A DNA stretch of 64,000 nucleotides from Frigoribacterium sp. PhB24 (GTDB lineage: Bacteria > Actinomycetota > Actinomycetes > Actinomycetales > Microbacteriaceae), in assembly GCF_003755185.1 (NCBI RefSeq), contig NZ_RKIC01000010.1:534935-598934 (forward strand). Direction: 5' to 3'. This document shows positions 25,123 to 33,107 of this stretch, piece by piece (positions within the stretch are counted from its first letter, which is position 1; each line of letters opens with the position of its first letter). A model generated the notes under the pieces. That model searched no databases, was not told the origin of the DNA, and saw only the letters and a program-made list of their open reading frames with translations. Made by a program: the position numbers and the translations under genes.

Positions 25123-26504
25123 CGCCGGGCGCGGATCAGCCCGTCCGCACGCGCGTCGAGCGCGACACGGGTGACGTCCCCGGAGAACGGCCCTCGGACG
25201 TCCGCCCCCGGGCTCGACTCGAGATCGCCGTCACCGTCGCGGTCCTCGTCGGCGCAGCCCTCGTGTCCTGGTTCCGGCTGCCGGCCACGACGCGGGGCAC
25301 GCTGTGGGCGGAAGACGCCGCGCTCTTCCTCCAGCAGCGACTCGACCTCGGACCGTGGACCACCCTCGGCACGCAGTACGACGGGTACCAGCATCTCCTC
25401 GCGCGTCTGCTCACCGACGTCGCGGTGCTCGCACCGGCGGACGACTACGCCCTCGTGCTGACGGCACTCGCCTGCGCGGTGGTGGGAGGCGCGTCAGCCC
25501 TCGTGTTCTTCTTCACCCGGGGTGTGGTCGCGTCCTCGGCCAGCCGGGTCGTCCTCGCCTTCATCCCGGCCCTGGTGCCCCTCGGGCCGATCGAGGTCTC
25601 GGGAAACCTCGCGAACCTGCACTGGTACCTGCTCTACCTGGCGCCTTTCGCGCTGCTCTGGCGTCCTCGGACGGGGAAGGGCAGTGCAGCCGTGGCGGTG
25701 CTCCTCGGCGTCGTCGCCCTCTCCGAGATCCAGGCGGTCGTGTTCGCGCCGCTCGTCCTCCTCGCCCTGCGGCACCGCCGCTCGTGGCCGGGCATGTTCG
25801 CCTTCGCAGGGGGTCTGGCGGTCCAGGTCGTGACGAGCCTCACGAACCCCCGCGTCCGCCCGGACCTGCCCGCCTCCGATCCGGTCGACGTCGCCGTCGG
25901 ATACCTGACCCAGCCCGTCCTGGGCACCTGGGCGCCCGTTCCCGACACGAACGCGGCACTCATGGTCTTCCACGGCGGGGTGCCTCTCGCGATCGCCGCC
26001 TTCGTTCCCTTCGTCATCGCCCTGGCGGTCGCCCTCGCCACCCGCTGGCGAGCCCGGAGCGTCCTCGTCGTCACGCTGGCCCTGGGGTCGGTCCTCGTGT
26101 GGACGCTCGACGTCACCCTGAACCGCACCGACCTGATCGACTTCGGCACCAGGGGGCCGAGCATCGTCGCCCAGGTGGGCTACCTGCGCTACGCCGTGGT
26201 TCCGTCCATGTTCTTGCTCGCGGTGCTGACCCTGGGCTGCGACCGCCTCATCGCGTCGACCCGGGCCATCCTGCGGGTGCCGGGCTGGGTCGTCCTGGTC
26301 GCGGTCGTGGTCACGCAACTGATCTGGTTCGTCCCGTTCAACACGGTTCGGTCGGCAGGGCCCGAATGGGACGACGGTGTCATCGGGGCCGTCGTCGAGT
26401 GCGAGGCAGGAGCCGACGAGGCGCGCATCGACGCCGCTCCCGGAGGCTGGGGCACGACGGTCGATTGCGACGGCCTCGACGACGCGGACGCCCCCTTGCC
26501 CTGA
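25119..26504 (+). CDS. Polytopic membrane protein, possible GT-C glycosyltransferase
   Basis: 461 residues; the ATG overlaps the stop of the secreted repeat protein. A hydrophilic 35-residue N-terminus is followed by about ten TM segments. The first external loop has TLWAEDAALFLQQRLD, an acidic motif like that of GT-C enzymes that use polyprenyl-phosphate sugars. After the last TM segment a short external Cys-containing tail follows. No family is recognised with confidence. Translational coupling to a secreted repeat protein suggests that the two work together, for instance in glycosylating the secreted partner or a surface glycan. Confidence 0.6.
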   Translation: MTPGADQPVRTRVERDTGDVPGERPSDVRPRARLEIAVTVAVLVGAALVSWFRLPATTRGTLWAEDAALFLQQRLDLGPWTTLGTQYDGYQHLLARLLTDVAVLAPADDYALVLTALACAVVGGASALVFFFTRGVVASSASRVVLAFIPALVPLGPIEVSGNLANLHWYLLYLAPFALLWRPRTGKGSAAVAVLLGVVALSEIQAVVFAPLVLLALRHRRSWPGMFAFAGGLAVQVVTSLTNPRVRPDLPASDPVDVAVGYLTQPVLGTWAPVPDTNAALMVFHGGVPLAIAAFVPFVIALAVALATRWRARSVLVVTLALGSVLVWTLDVTLNRTDLIDFGTRGPSIVAQVGYLRYAVVPSMFLLAVLTLGCDRLIASTRAILRVPGWVVLVAVVVTQLIWFVPFNTVRSAGPEWDDGVIGAVVECEAGADEARIDAAPGGWGTTVDCDGLDDADAPLP

Positions 26505-26523
26505 GGTCGGCAGGGTACGAAGA

Positions 26524-26560
26524 AGACGGCGCCGACGGACAGGGTCCGTCGGCGCCGTCT
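26524..26560. terminator. Perfect 17-bp hairpin between convergent genes
   Basis: Arms 26524-26540 and 26544-26560 are exact reverse complements around the 3-base loop AGG. It lies in the 76-base gap between the rightward polytopic gene and the leftward muramidase gene and would serve both. No U tract, as usual for actinobacteria. Confidence 0.85.
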
Positions 26561-26580
26561 CGTCCTGTCGGCGGACCGGC

Positions 26581-28200
26581 TCAGTCGAAGACGTTCCAGC
26601 CGGACCCGACGACGGCGTAGGCCGCCAGTCCGGATTTGGCGGTGCCCGTCCGTCCCGTGGCCGGGTAGTACCAGAGCGTGCCGTCGTTGCGGACGGCGAG
26701 GACGTCGCCGCCCCGGCCGGCGACCGTGTCGCCTGTCCCACCCACGACGGGGAAGGTCGTCCATCCGCTGCCCACCGTGAGGGGCGAGTCGGCGACGCGT
26801 GCGGCACCGGACGAGGATCCCGTCCCCCTGAAGGCCACGAGCGAGCCGTCGGGCTTCGTGGCGAGCACGTCGGCTCGGCCGTCCCCGGTGCGGTCGCCCG
26901 TCGAGACCGGAGTGTGCTGGCCCCTGTTGAGGACCGGCACGGTGACGGAGGACCCGAACCACACCGTCGATCCCGCGGCCCGCTGGAGGCCGGGTAGGAC
27001 GACGTTGCCGCCGTCGTTCAGCGTGACGAGCAGGTCCGCCCGGGAGTCCCCGGTCAGTTCCGCGACACGGAGCTGACGGATGGCGGCCCCGTCGATGCCC
27101 GTGACACGGGTGGGGGCCCCGTAGGACACTCTCGAACCCGTACCGGTGCCCGGATAGATCCACACCGATCCATCGGTGCGTTTGCCGATGAGGTCGCTCT
27201 TGCCGTCACCCGTGAGGTCGGCCGCGGCCACGGTCTGGAAACCCTCCCAGCCCGACCCGATGACCGAGCCGGCCGAGTATCCGCGGTTGGTCCCGCCCCC
27301 GTTGCCTTTGCCGGGGTAGGACCACAGTCGCCCGTCCCGGCCGATGGCCACGACGTCCGCCGACCCGTCCGCCGTCACGTCACCTGCTCCGATGACGAGG
27401 CGGAAGGTGTCCCAGCCGGTACCCACGCGTTGACCACCGCCGAACGCGTCCAACTGCACGCTCGTGCCGGCGAAGAAGTTCAGCGCGCCGGTCTGGGTCT
27501 TGGTGAACAGGTCGACCCGTCCGTCCTGGTCGGCGTCGCCACCCGCCACGAGGAGGTCCGAGGCGGACATGCCCGCGTTCGGCAGTGCGTCCCCGCCGAC
27601 GTAGGAGGTCCCCTGACCGCGGTAGAGCGCCAGGGCGCCGGTCGCTCGCTTCGCCACGAGATCGTCCCGTCCGTCACCGTCCATGTCGCCGACACCGACG
27701 ACCTGCGCGAACGCGTTCCAGCCCGAGCCGATCTGCGTGCCGGCCCGGAACGTCTCCTGCCCGGAACCCGCGCGGCCGGTCCCGGCGTAGAGCCACAGGG
27801 TGCCGTCCGACTTGCGGGCGACGAGGTCGGTCCGTCCGTCGCCGTCGGTGTCGCCGGCCGCGATGACGTCCGTGAAGATCGACCAGCCCGAACCGATCTG
27901 GATGCCCTTGCCCAGGCCCGCGCCGGTCGTGGGGCTGGCACCGGTGCCCGGGTACAGCCACAGCGTGCCGTCCGAGCGGCGGGCGACGATGTCGTCCTTG
28001 TCGTCGCCGTTCAGGTCGCCCGTGAGGACGATCTGGTTGAAGACACCCCACCCGGTCCCGATGCGCGTCCCACTGGCGAAGCCGACGCCCGCCCCCTTCG
28101 GGCCGTCCGTCGCGTAGAACCAGAGCGTCCCGTCCGGCTTGCGGGCGACCAGATCGGGCCGCCCGTCGCCGTTGAGGTCGCCGTTCCCGACGACGGACCG
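26581..28200 (-). repeat. Array of ten FG-GAP/VCBS-like protein repeats
   Basis: Ten units of about 50 codons, each with a GDxxGDGxxD calcium-like loop followed by VARKPDGTLWxY or a variant. The last unit, at the C-terminus, has lost the loop spacing (GDTVAGRGGD). The number is enough for a closed propeller or slightly more. Confidence 0.85.
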
Positions 28201-29289
28201 CGTGAGGGGGACACCGGTCAGGGCCAGCTGTTGCAGGCCGGCCATGGTTCCGTTGAAGACGTCAGAGTCCCCGGGGAACGGACCGGTGCTCGAGTACTGC
28301 CACATCGTGTACGCGGACCAGCCGGACGGGAGGGTCCCGGCTCCCGACGCGAGGTTGGCGGGGTAGCGCGCGACGAACAACGGATTGAGGCTGAAGCCCG
28401 CGTTGTTGCCGGTGCAGCGCGTCCACCAGTCGGTCGTCGTGTAGATCGCGGGACGCGCGCCCGTCAGGCTCTGGATGCGCTGAGAGAACTCGGCGATCCA
28501 GGAGACCATGGCGCCTTGGCTCAGGCCATAGCAGACGTCGGTCCCGTCGCTGGCTGCATAGGGGTTGTACTCGATGTCGAGCAGCGGGGGAAGGGTCCGG
28601 CTGTCACCCGCCCAACCGCCACCATTGGCGACGAAGTAGTCGGCCTGTGCCGTGGCCGACGATCGGTTGGGCACGGCGAAGTGGTACGCGCCGCGGATCA
28701 TGCCCACGTCGTAGGCGCCTCCGTATTGCGACGCGAAGCGGCTGCTCTTGTACGTGAGGCCCTCGGTGGCCTTCACGTAGGCGAATCGAGCCCCCTGGTT
28801 GTAGACGGCGGCCCAGTCGACGTTCTCCTGCCAGGCGCTGACGTCCAGGCCGGGGATTCCCGGCGGCGTGGCGGCTGCAACCCGCGACGTCGATCCGGTC
28901 GCTTCGGGAGCTTGCGCCTCCGCGGTGGACCGTCGCTGCGCCGTTGCCCCGTCGGAGCCGGACGGCGCCGCGACGGTGGGGTCGAGCTCGCGCACGGTCG
29001 AGCCCATGGTGTGGTCACCGGCCGCCGTCATCTCGTCGAGGCTCGGGTCGGCGGTGGACAGGTACCCGGCGTCCCCCGGGCCGGTGGACGACTCGGCGGC
29101 CGCCGTTCCGGGCGATTCCGGCTCGGGTCGCTCCGTCGGTGGGGCCGACGGTGGAGCCGTCGCCGATGCCGTCGGGGCCGGTGAGGACCGAGGGTCGGAC
29201 GCAGCCGTGGCCGTCGTCGTCCCCGCGCTCCAGGTCACTGCCACGAGCAGGGCAGCGAGAGCTGCCGAGGTCTTCGTTCTACGCGTCAC
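26581..29289 (-). CDS. Secreted GH25 muramidase with ten FG-GAP/VCBS-like repeats
   Basis: 902 residues, GTG start after a GGGAGA-type ribosome-binding site. Signal peptide in residues 1-30, then a low-complexity Ser/Pro/Thr/Glu linker to about 145. The GH25 domain (about 147-345) has PGLDVSAWQENVDWAAV, FAYVKATEGLTYKSSRF and PPLLDIEYNPYA with the catalytic Asp-x-Glu, and ends YTMWQYSSTG. It hydrolyses the MurNAc-GlcNAc bond of peptidoglycan. The rest holds ten repeats of the type GDLNGDGRPDLVARKPDGTL, which usually form a beta-propeller with bound calcium. The isolated position with strong hairpin and promoter suggests its own transcript. It could remodel the wall for polymer display or be a weapon against competitors. 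Confidence 0.92.
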   Translation of the reverse strand: MTRRTKTSAALAALLVAVTWSAGTTTATAASDPRSSPAPTASATAPPSAPPTERPEPESPGTAAAESSTGPGDAGYLSTADPSLDEMTAAGDHTMGSTVRELDPTVAAPSGSDGATAQRRSTAEAQAPEATGSTSRVAAATPPGIPGLDVSAWQENVDWAAVYNQGARFAYVKATEGLTYKSSRFASQYGGAYDVGMIRGAYHFAVPNRSSATAQADYFVANGGGWAGDSRTLPPLLDIEYNPYAASDGTDVCYGLSQGAMVSWIAEFSQRIQSLTGARPAIYTTTDWWTRCTGNNAGFSLNPLFVARYPANLASGAGTLPSGWSAYTMWQYSSTGPFPGDSDVFNGTMAGLQQLALTGVPLTRSVVGNGDLNGDGRPDLVARKPDGTLWFYATDGPKGAGVGFASGTRIGTGWGVFNQIVLTGDLNGDDKDDIVARRSDGTLWLYPGTGASPTTGAGLGKGIQIGSGWSIFTDVIAAGDTDGDGRTDLVARKSDGTLWLYAGTGRAGSGQETFRAGTQIGSGWNAFAQVVGVGDMDGDGRDDLVAKRATGALALYRGQGTSYVGGDALPNAGMSASDLLVAGGDADQDGRVDLFTKTQTGALNFFAGTSVQLDAFGGGQRVGTGWDTFRLVIGAGDVTADGSADVVAIGRDGRLWSYPGKGNGGGTNRGYSAGSVIGSGWEGFQTVAAADLTGDGKSDLIGKRTDGSVWIYPGTGTGSRVSYGAPTRVTGIDGAAIRQLRVAELTGDSRADLLVTLNDGGNVVLPGLQRAAGSTVWFGSSVTVPVLNRGQHTPVSTGDRTGDGRADVLATKPDGSLVAFRGTGSSSGAARVADSPLTVGSGWTTFPVVGGTGDTVAGRGGDVLAVRNDGTLWYYPATGRTGTAKSGLAAYAVVGSGWNVFD

Positions 29290-29357
29290 GCACGTCTCCC
29301 TGATGATGTGTGATCTGCAGGGCTCGATCGTCGACGAACGGCCCCCCGTCCCTGGAG

Positions 29358-29363
29358 CGTACA
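29358..29363 (-). promoter_or_regulatory. Putative -10 box for the muramidase gene
   Basis: TACGCT read leftward, about 69 bases upstream of the GTG at 29289. It shares the 262-base gap 29290-29551 with a rightward promoter, and nothing else is visible there. Confidence 0.35.
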
Positions 29364-29486
29364 GGTCCGTCCCCTTCCCCTCGAGCCCTCGATCGGGTGG
29401 CGACGGCAGGGGCGGAACGGGTTCGCACGGCGGTCGCGACGTCCGCCCGGGGCGCCCCGGGCGGTCGCGTCGCGCGGGGACACCGC

Positions 29487-29492
29487 TAGAGT
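29487..29492 (+). promoter_or_regulatory. Putative -10 box for the polyprenol-phosphate mannose synthase gene
   Basis: TAGAGT, giving a leader of about 53 bases to the ATG at 29552. Confidence 0.4.
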
Positions 29493-29551
29493 CTGTACGT
29501 CCCGATAGAGCAGACGGGGCGGCCCAGCATCACGGAACGGAATCTCGCCGC

Positions 29552-30340
29552 ATGACCTCCCCCCACACCGGCGCAGGCGCTCTCGTCGTCGTCCCCACGT
29601 ACAACGAATGCGAGAACCTCCCGATCATCCTGGGGCGCCTGTTCAGCGCTGCCCCCGAGATCGACGTGCTCGTGGTCGACGACGGCAGCCCCGACGGCAC
29701 CGGTGACCTGGCCGAGACGATGGCCGCCACGGACCCGAGGATCCACGTGATGCACCGCACGGGCAAGCTCGGCCTGGGGTCCGCTTACGTGACCGGCTTC
29801 GGCTGGGGGCTCGAGCGCGGGTACGACGTCGTGATCGAGATGGACGCCGACGGCTCGCACCCGCCCGAGAAGCTGCCCGAGATGATCGCCCTCGTCAGCG
29901 CGTCCGGCCCCGCGGCCCCGAGCCTCGCCATCGGCTCGCGGTGGGTGCCCGGTGGTTCCGTCGTCAACTGGCCCGTGTCTCGACAGATCCTCAGCCGCGG
30001 GGGCAACCTCTACGCGCGCCTCGCGCTCGGTCTGCAGCTCAAGGACGTCACGGCCGGATTCCGTGCCTACACCCGCCAGGCGCTCGAAGCGATGGACCTC
30101 ACGGGCATCGACTCGAAGGGGTACTGCTTCCAGGTCGACATGACGCTCCGTGTCCTCGACGGCGGCGGAACGGTCGTCGAAGTGCCCATCGAGTTCCGCG
30201 AGCGCGAGCTCGGCGAGTCGAAGATGAGCCAGGCGATCGTGGTCGAGGCCATGCTCCGCGTCACGCAGTGGGGATTCCGGCGCAGGCTCCAGACCCTGCT
30301 CGGCAGGCGCCCCGGGCCCCGCTGGGTCGTCGAGGACTGA
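29552..30340 (+). CDS. Polyprenol-phosphate mannose synthase-like GT2 (Ppm1/DPM1 type)
   Basis: 262 residues; the ATG at 29552 begins just before the catalytic domain (ALVVVPTYNECENLPIILGR). Further motifs: VLVVDDGSPDGTGDLAE, VIEMDADGSHPPEKLPEM (metal-binding Asp pair), GSRWVPGGSVVNWP and DVTAGFRAYTRQALEAM, all typical of DPM1-like enzymes without TM segments. It would transfer mannose from GDP-mannose to polyprenyl phosphate, the lipid donor used outside the membrane for lipomannan, glycoproteins or surface polymers. An N-terminal extension open in this frame is rejected because it reads the antisense of the muramidase gene. Confidence 0.9.
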   Translation: MTSPHTGAGALVVVPTYNECENLPIILGRLFSAAPEIDVLVVDDGSPDGTGDLAETMAATDPRIHVMHRTGKLGLGSAYVTGFGWGLERGYDVVIEMDADGSHPPEKLPEMIALVSASGPAAPSLAIGSRWVPGGSVVNWPVSRQILSRGGNLYARLALGLQLKDVTAGFRAYTRQALEAMDLTGIDSKGYCFQVDMTLRVLDGGGTVVEVPIEFRERELGESKMSQAIVVEAMLRVTQWGFRRRLQTLLGRRPGPRWVVED

Positions 30341-30395
30341 CGCCGGGCGTCCGAGCTCGAGGGCCGGCGGACGTCGGCCACGGTGATCGGACCCG

Positions 30396-30408
30396 ACCCG
30401 CGCCTCCT
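30396..30408 (-). repeat. 13-base element AGGAGGCGCGGGT (reverse orientation)
   Basis: Perfect copy on the minus strand, overlapping the TAG stop of the ligase-like gene whose last codon is just to the right, in the gap between convergent genes. Confidence 0.75.
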
Positions 30409-31726
30409 ACCGGCCGGCCGCCTGAGGCAACCGTGACCGCCACGACCGCTTGCGGGCGGCGATGGTCGCGATGGCGACGAAGGTCATCAGGGTGCCCTCG
30501 AACAGCACGAAGCTCTCGGCGACGGCCGTCACCCCGATCAGCACCAGCACGAGGGCCGGCCACACGTAGGCCACGATCGGGTGGCCGGACGCGGTGATCC
30601 AGCTGCGCACGAAGGCGAGGGTGCCGGCCACGACGAGCAAGAGCCCGCCGACCAGGCCCAGCTGCAGCCAGATGTCGAAGAACGCGTTGAGGCCCGTCTC
30701 GTGCGGCCGACCACTCGGGGCGATGATCGTCGAGTACGGGAAGATCTCGGTGGGCCACTGCCCGACGAAACCCCAGCCGACGATGTCGTGCACAGCGGCC
30801 AGCTCGCGGATGCGGGCCCACAGCAGGGACCGCACCGACAGGTCGTTCGTCGCGTCGACGGCATCGAGGAGGCGCGAGCGGCCCGCGTAGGCCAGGGCAC
30901 CCCCCAGCACGACGATCACCGCGAAGACCGACTGCATCAGCGACCGTCTCGATTCGGGGGCCCTCCGCAAGGCGTTGAGCGCCACGCCTGCCACGATTAG
31001 GACGATGACCGCGATCGCCGTCGCGGGGGAGCGGGCGAACACGAGGGCCGTCAGGGCGAGCGCACCGGAGGCCACGGCCTGTCGCCGAGGGACGGACCGG
31101 GTGAGGAACTCGACGGCGAAGGTGATGACGGCGAGCGTCGCCAGGAACCCCAGGTAGTTCCGGGTTCCCGAGATGCCCTGGATCGGCCCGCCCTCGGCGA
31201 GGTTGCCCTGGATGCCGAGGAACGCGATCGGCTGGTCGATGAGCAGGCCGCTCAGCACCTCGAGAGACAGCGAGACGACGAGCAGGATGCGCAGGGCGTC
31301 GCCGAAGGCCCGGACCACCTGCACGAGGTCGCGTCCCAGGGCCAGGTAGATCCCCAACGCACCGAACCCCACGGCGTAGGCGACGCCGCCGACGGTCGCC
31401 CAGGTGTACTCGCTCCAGAAGACGCTCAGGCCCATGAACCCGAACAGGGCGATGAGCGAGACCGGCAGGATGCCGTGCCACTCGATGTGGTGTCGGCCGC
31501 CGACCAGTGAGAGCGTCGCGAGCACGACGAGCGTGCCCAGGACGGCGAGCGAGCCCGGCCACCCCATCAGGGCCCGCACGGACTGGGTCGAGAACGCGTA
31601 GAGCACGATCGCCACCGACAGGGCCTGCGAGAAGTGCCCGCCGGCCGAGAAGCCGATCCAGGCCGACAGGTACCGGCGCAGGGGGTCGCGGTCGCGGTCG
31701 AGCCCGTGGCCGTAGCCGGAGGTCAC
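30407..31726 (-). CDS. O-antigen ligase/polymerase-like membrane protein 1
   Basis: 439 residues with about 11 TM segments. Wzy_C-type pattern: a large external loop near residues 275-340 with WGFVGQWPTEIFPYST, then HETGLNAFFDIWLQLGLVGG, where the His and the WLQLG block match the conserved region of O-antigen ligases and polymerases. Such proteins join or polymerise lipid-linked glycans at the outer membrane face. It overlaps ligase-like gene 2 (ATGA) and is co-transcribed with it. In a Gram-positive the role could be polymerisation of the exported glycan or transfer to another lipid or wall carrier. Confidence 0.82.
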   Translation of the reverse strand: MTSGYGHGLDRDRDPLRRYLSAWIGFSAGGHFSQALSVAIVLYAFSTQSVRALMGWPGSLAVLGTLVVLATLSLVGGRHHIEWHGILPVSLIALFGFMGLSVFWSEYTWATVGGVAYAVGFGALGIYLALGRDLVQVVRAFGDALRILLVVSLSLEVLSGLLIDQPIAFLGIQGNLAEGGPIQGISGTRNYLGFLATLAVITFAVEFLTRSVPRRQAVASGALALTALVFARSPATAIAVIVLIVAGVALNALRRAPESRRSLMQSVFAVIVVLGGALAYAGRSRLLDAVDATNDLSVRSLLWARIRELAAVHDIVGWGFVGQWPTEIFPYSTIIAPSGRPHETGLNAFFDIWLQLGLVGGLLLVVAGTLAFVRSWITASGHPIVAYVWPALVLVLIGVTAVAESFVLFEGTLMTFVAIATIAARKRSWRSRLPQAAGR

Positions 31727-33042
31727 CGGTCGTGACCCGTCCAGCCGAAGGGGTCACGGCGCGTCACGAGCACGACGACCACGAACGTGGCCCAGCCCCA
31801 CTCGACGATCAGCCGGGACTCGGTCAGCCCGTGGACGAGCAGCGCGGTCACGAGCAGCAGCGGTAGCAGGTCGAGCGCCGACCACGGGGCCGCGACGTCG
31901 CGCGAGAGCATGCGGCGGTCGACGGCCCACCACCACGACCTCAGGGCGACACCGACGATCGTGAGTCCGAAGAGCGCCAGGCCGATCCAGCCCAGCTGGA
32001 ACCAGACGTCGAGGTACGCGTCGTGGGCCTGGAGGTAGACGACGCCGTTGCGTTCGGCGAGGTCGGTGAACGGCGCGACGAACGGGAACCAGTACCCGAC
32101 CCAGCCCCAGCCCACGACGGGATGCTGGACACCGAGGTCGTAGACGGCCGACCAGATGTCGGTGCGACCGGTGAGGTCGCCGCTCTTGCCGAGCAGGGCG
32201 AGCAGGGGGCCTCGGGCGAGGGCGGCGACGGCGACGCCTGCGGCCACGACGACCGCGGCCACGCCGAAGACGGGGGCTCGGTGACCGGGCTCGCGCCGAC
32301 GGGTCGCCAGCACCAACGACAGCACGAGGGCGACGGCGACGGCGACCACGACGACCGTCGCCGACCGGGTCAGCGCGAGCGCCAGCAGCGCGGTCGCGAG
32401 CCCGACGACCGCGGACCCTCGGGTGATCGACCGGTCCGCCGCCTCGACGGCCGTGACGATCAGGGCGAGGAGGGCGATGATCGCCAGGATGTTGCTGTTG
32501 CCCTGGAGCCCCTGGATGCGTCCGCCCTCGAACAGCACGTCGCGTGACCAGAAGAACGCGGCCGGCTGCCCCGTGCAGTCGAGGTAGACCGGACAGACCG
32601 GCTGACGCACGAACAGCCCCACGACGACCTCGAACAGCAGGGAGGCCACGACGTGGATGCGCAGGGCCCGGCCCAGCGCGGCCACGATAGCGGGCCAGGG
32701 GGCGACGACGGTGATCGCCAACGCGCCCACGCTCGTCATCAGGGTGGTGACGATGCCGACGGCCGAGCCGGCCGGGTACTGCGACCAGGCGATCGACGCG
32801 ACCGCGAACCCCAGGAAGAGGGCGAGGAGGCGCGGGAGGGTCCGTACCCGGGGCGGATGCCGCACCACGAGCACGACCGCTGCGACGACCATCGCCACGC
32901 AGGCCGCCCCCCAGCCCCACCAGCCGGTGCCGTTGCGCAGGACGTCGCCGCCGAAGAGCACGAGGAACGCCAGCGTCGCGAACGTCGTGGCCCCGCGGAC
33001 CGGCACCGTTCGGGCAGGCCGGGCGGGCAACGTCGAGGTCAT
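31723..33042 (-). CDS. O-antigen ligase/polymerase-like membrane protein 2
   Basis: 439 residues from the ATG at 33042 (a GTG at 33048 would add two). About 11 TM segments. The conserved block LQAHDAYLDVWFQLGWIGLA carries the His and the W-QLG pattern of the family, preceded by VVGWGWVGYWFPFV. It is the paralogue of the coupled downstream gene: both share VGWGxVG and the same overall TM order but are quite divergent, so the duplication is old. It also has PVCPVYLDCTGQPAAF, a Cys pair in an external loop not found in the partner. Confidence 0.82.
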   Translation of the reverse strand: MTSTLPARPARTVPVRGATTFATLAFLVLFGGDVLRNGTGWWGWGAACVAMVVAAVVLVVRHPPRVRTLPRLLALFLGFAVASIAWSQYPAGSAVGIVTTLMTSVGALAITVVAPWPAIVAALGRALRIHVVASLLFEVVVGLFVRQPVCPVYLDCTGQPAAFFWSRDVLFEGGRIQGLQGNSNILAIIALLALIVTAVEAADRSITRGSAVVGLATALLALALTRSATVVVVAVAVALVLSLVLATRRREPGHRAPVFGVAAVVVAAGVAVAALARGPLLALLGKSGDLTGRTDIWSAVYDLGVQHPVVGWGWVGYWFPFVAPFTDLAERNGVVYLQAHDAYLDVWFQLGWIGLALFGLTIVGVALRSWWWAVDRRMLSRDVAAPWSALDLLPLLLVTALLVHGLTESRLIVEWGWATFVVVVLVTRRDPFGWTGHDR

Positions 33043-33071
33043 GGGCACCAGGCTAGACGACGGGGGAGGCG

Positions 33072-33101
33072 CGGCGGGGCGTCCCGGGGACGGCCCCGCC
33101 G
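33072..33101. terminator. Hairpin after the acyl-CoA dehydrogenase gene
   Basis: CGGGGC and GTCCC pair with GGGAC and GCCCCG (one-base bulge at 33092), extended by CGG/CCG outside. It lies 6 bases after the stop of the leftward dehydrogenase gene. A truncated 13-base element (GGAGGCGCGG, 33065-33074) overlaps its left edge. Confidence 0.6.
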
Positions 33102-33107
33102 GCGGGC

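Noticed and set aside
32826..32837. GGAGGCGCGGGA inside the second ligase-like gene
   Set aside because: Not counted as a copy: 11 of 12 bases, and it encodes part of a normal Leu/Arg-rich stretch, so chance is likely. The same holds for GGAGGCGCG matches inside comF (56607) and the RDD gene (44542).
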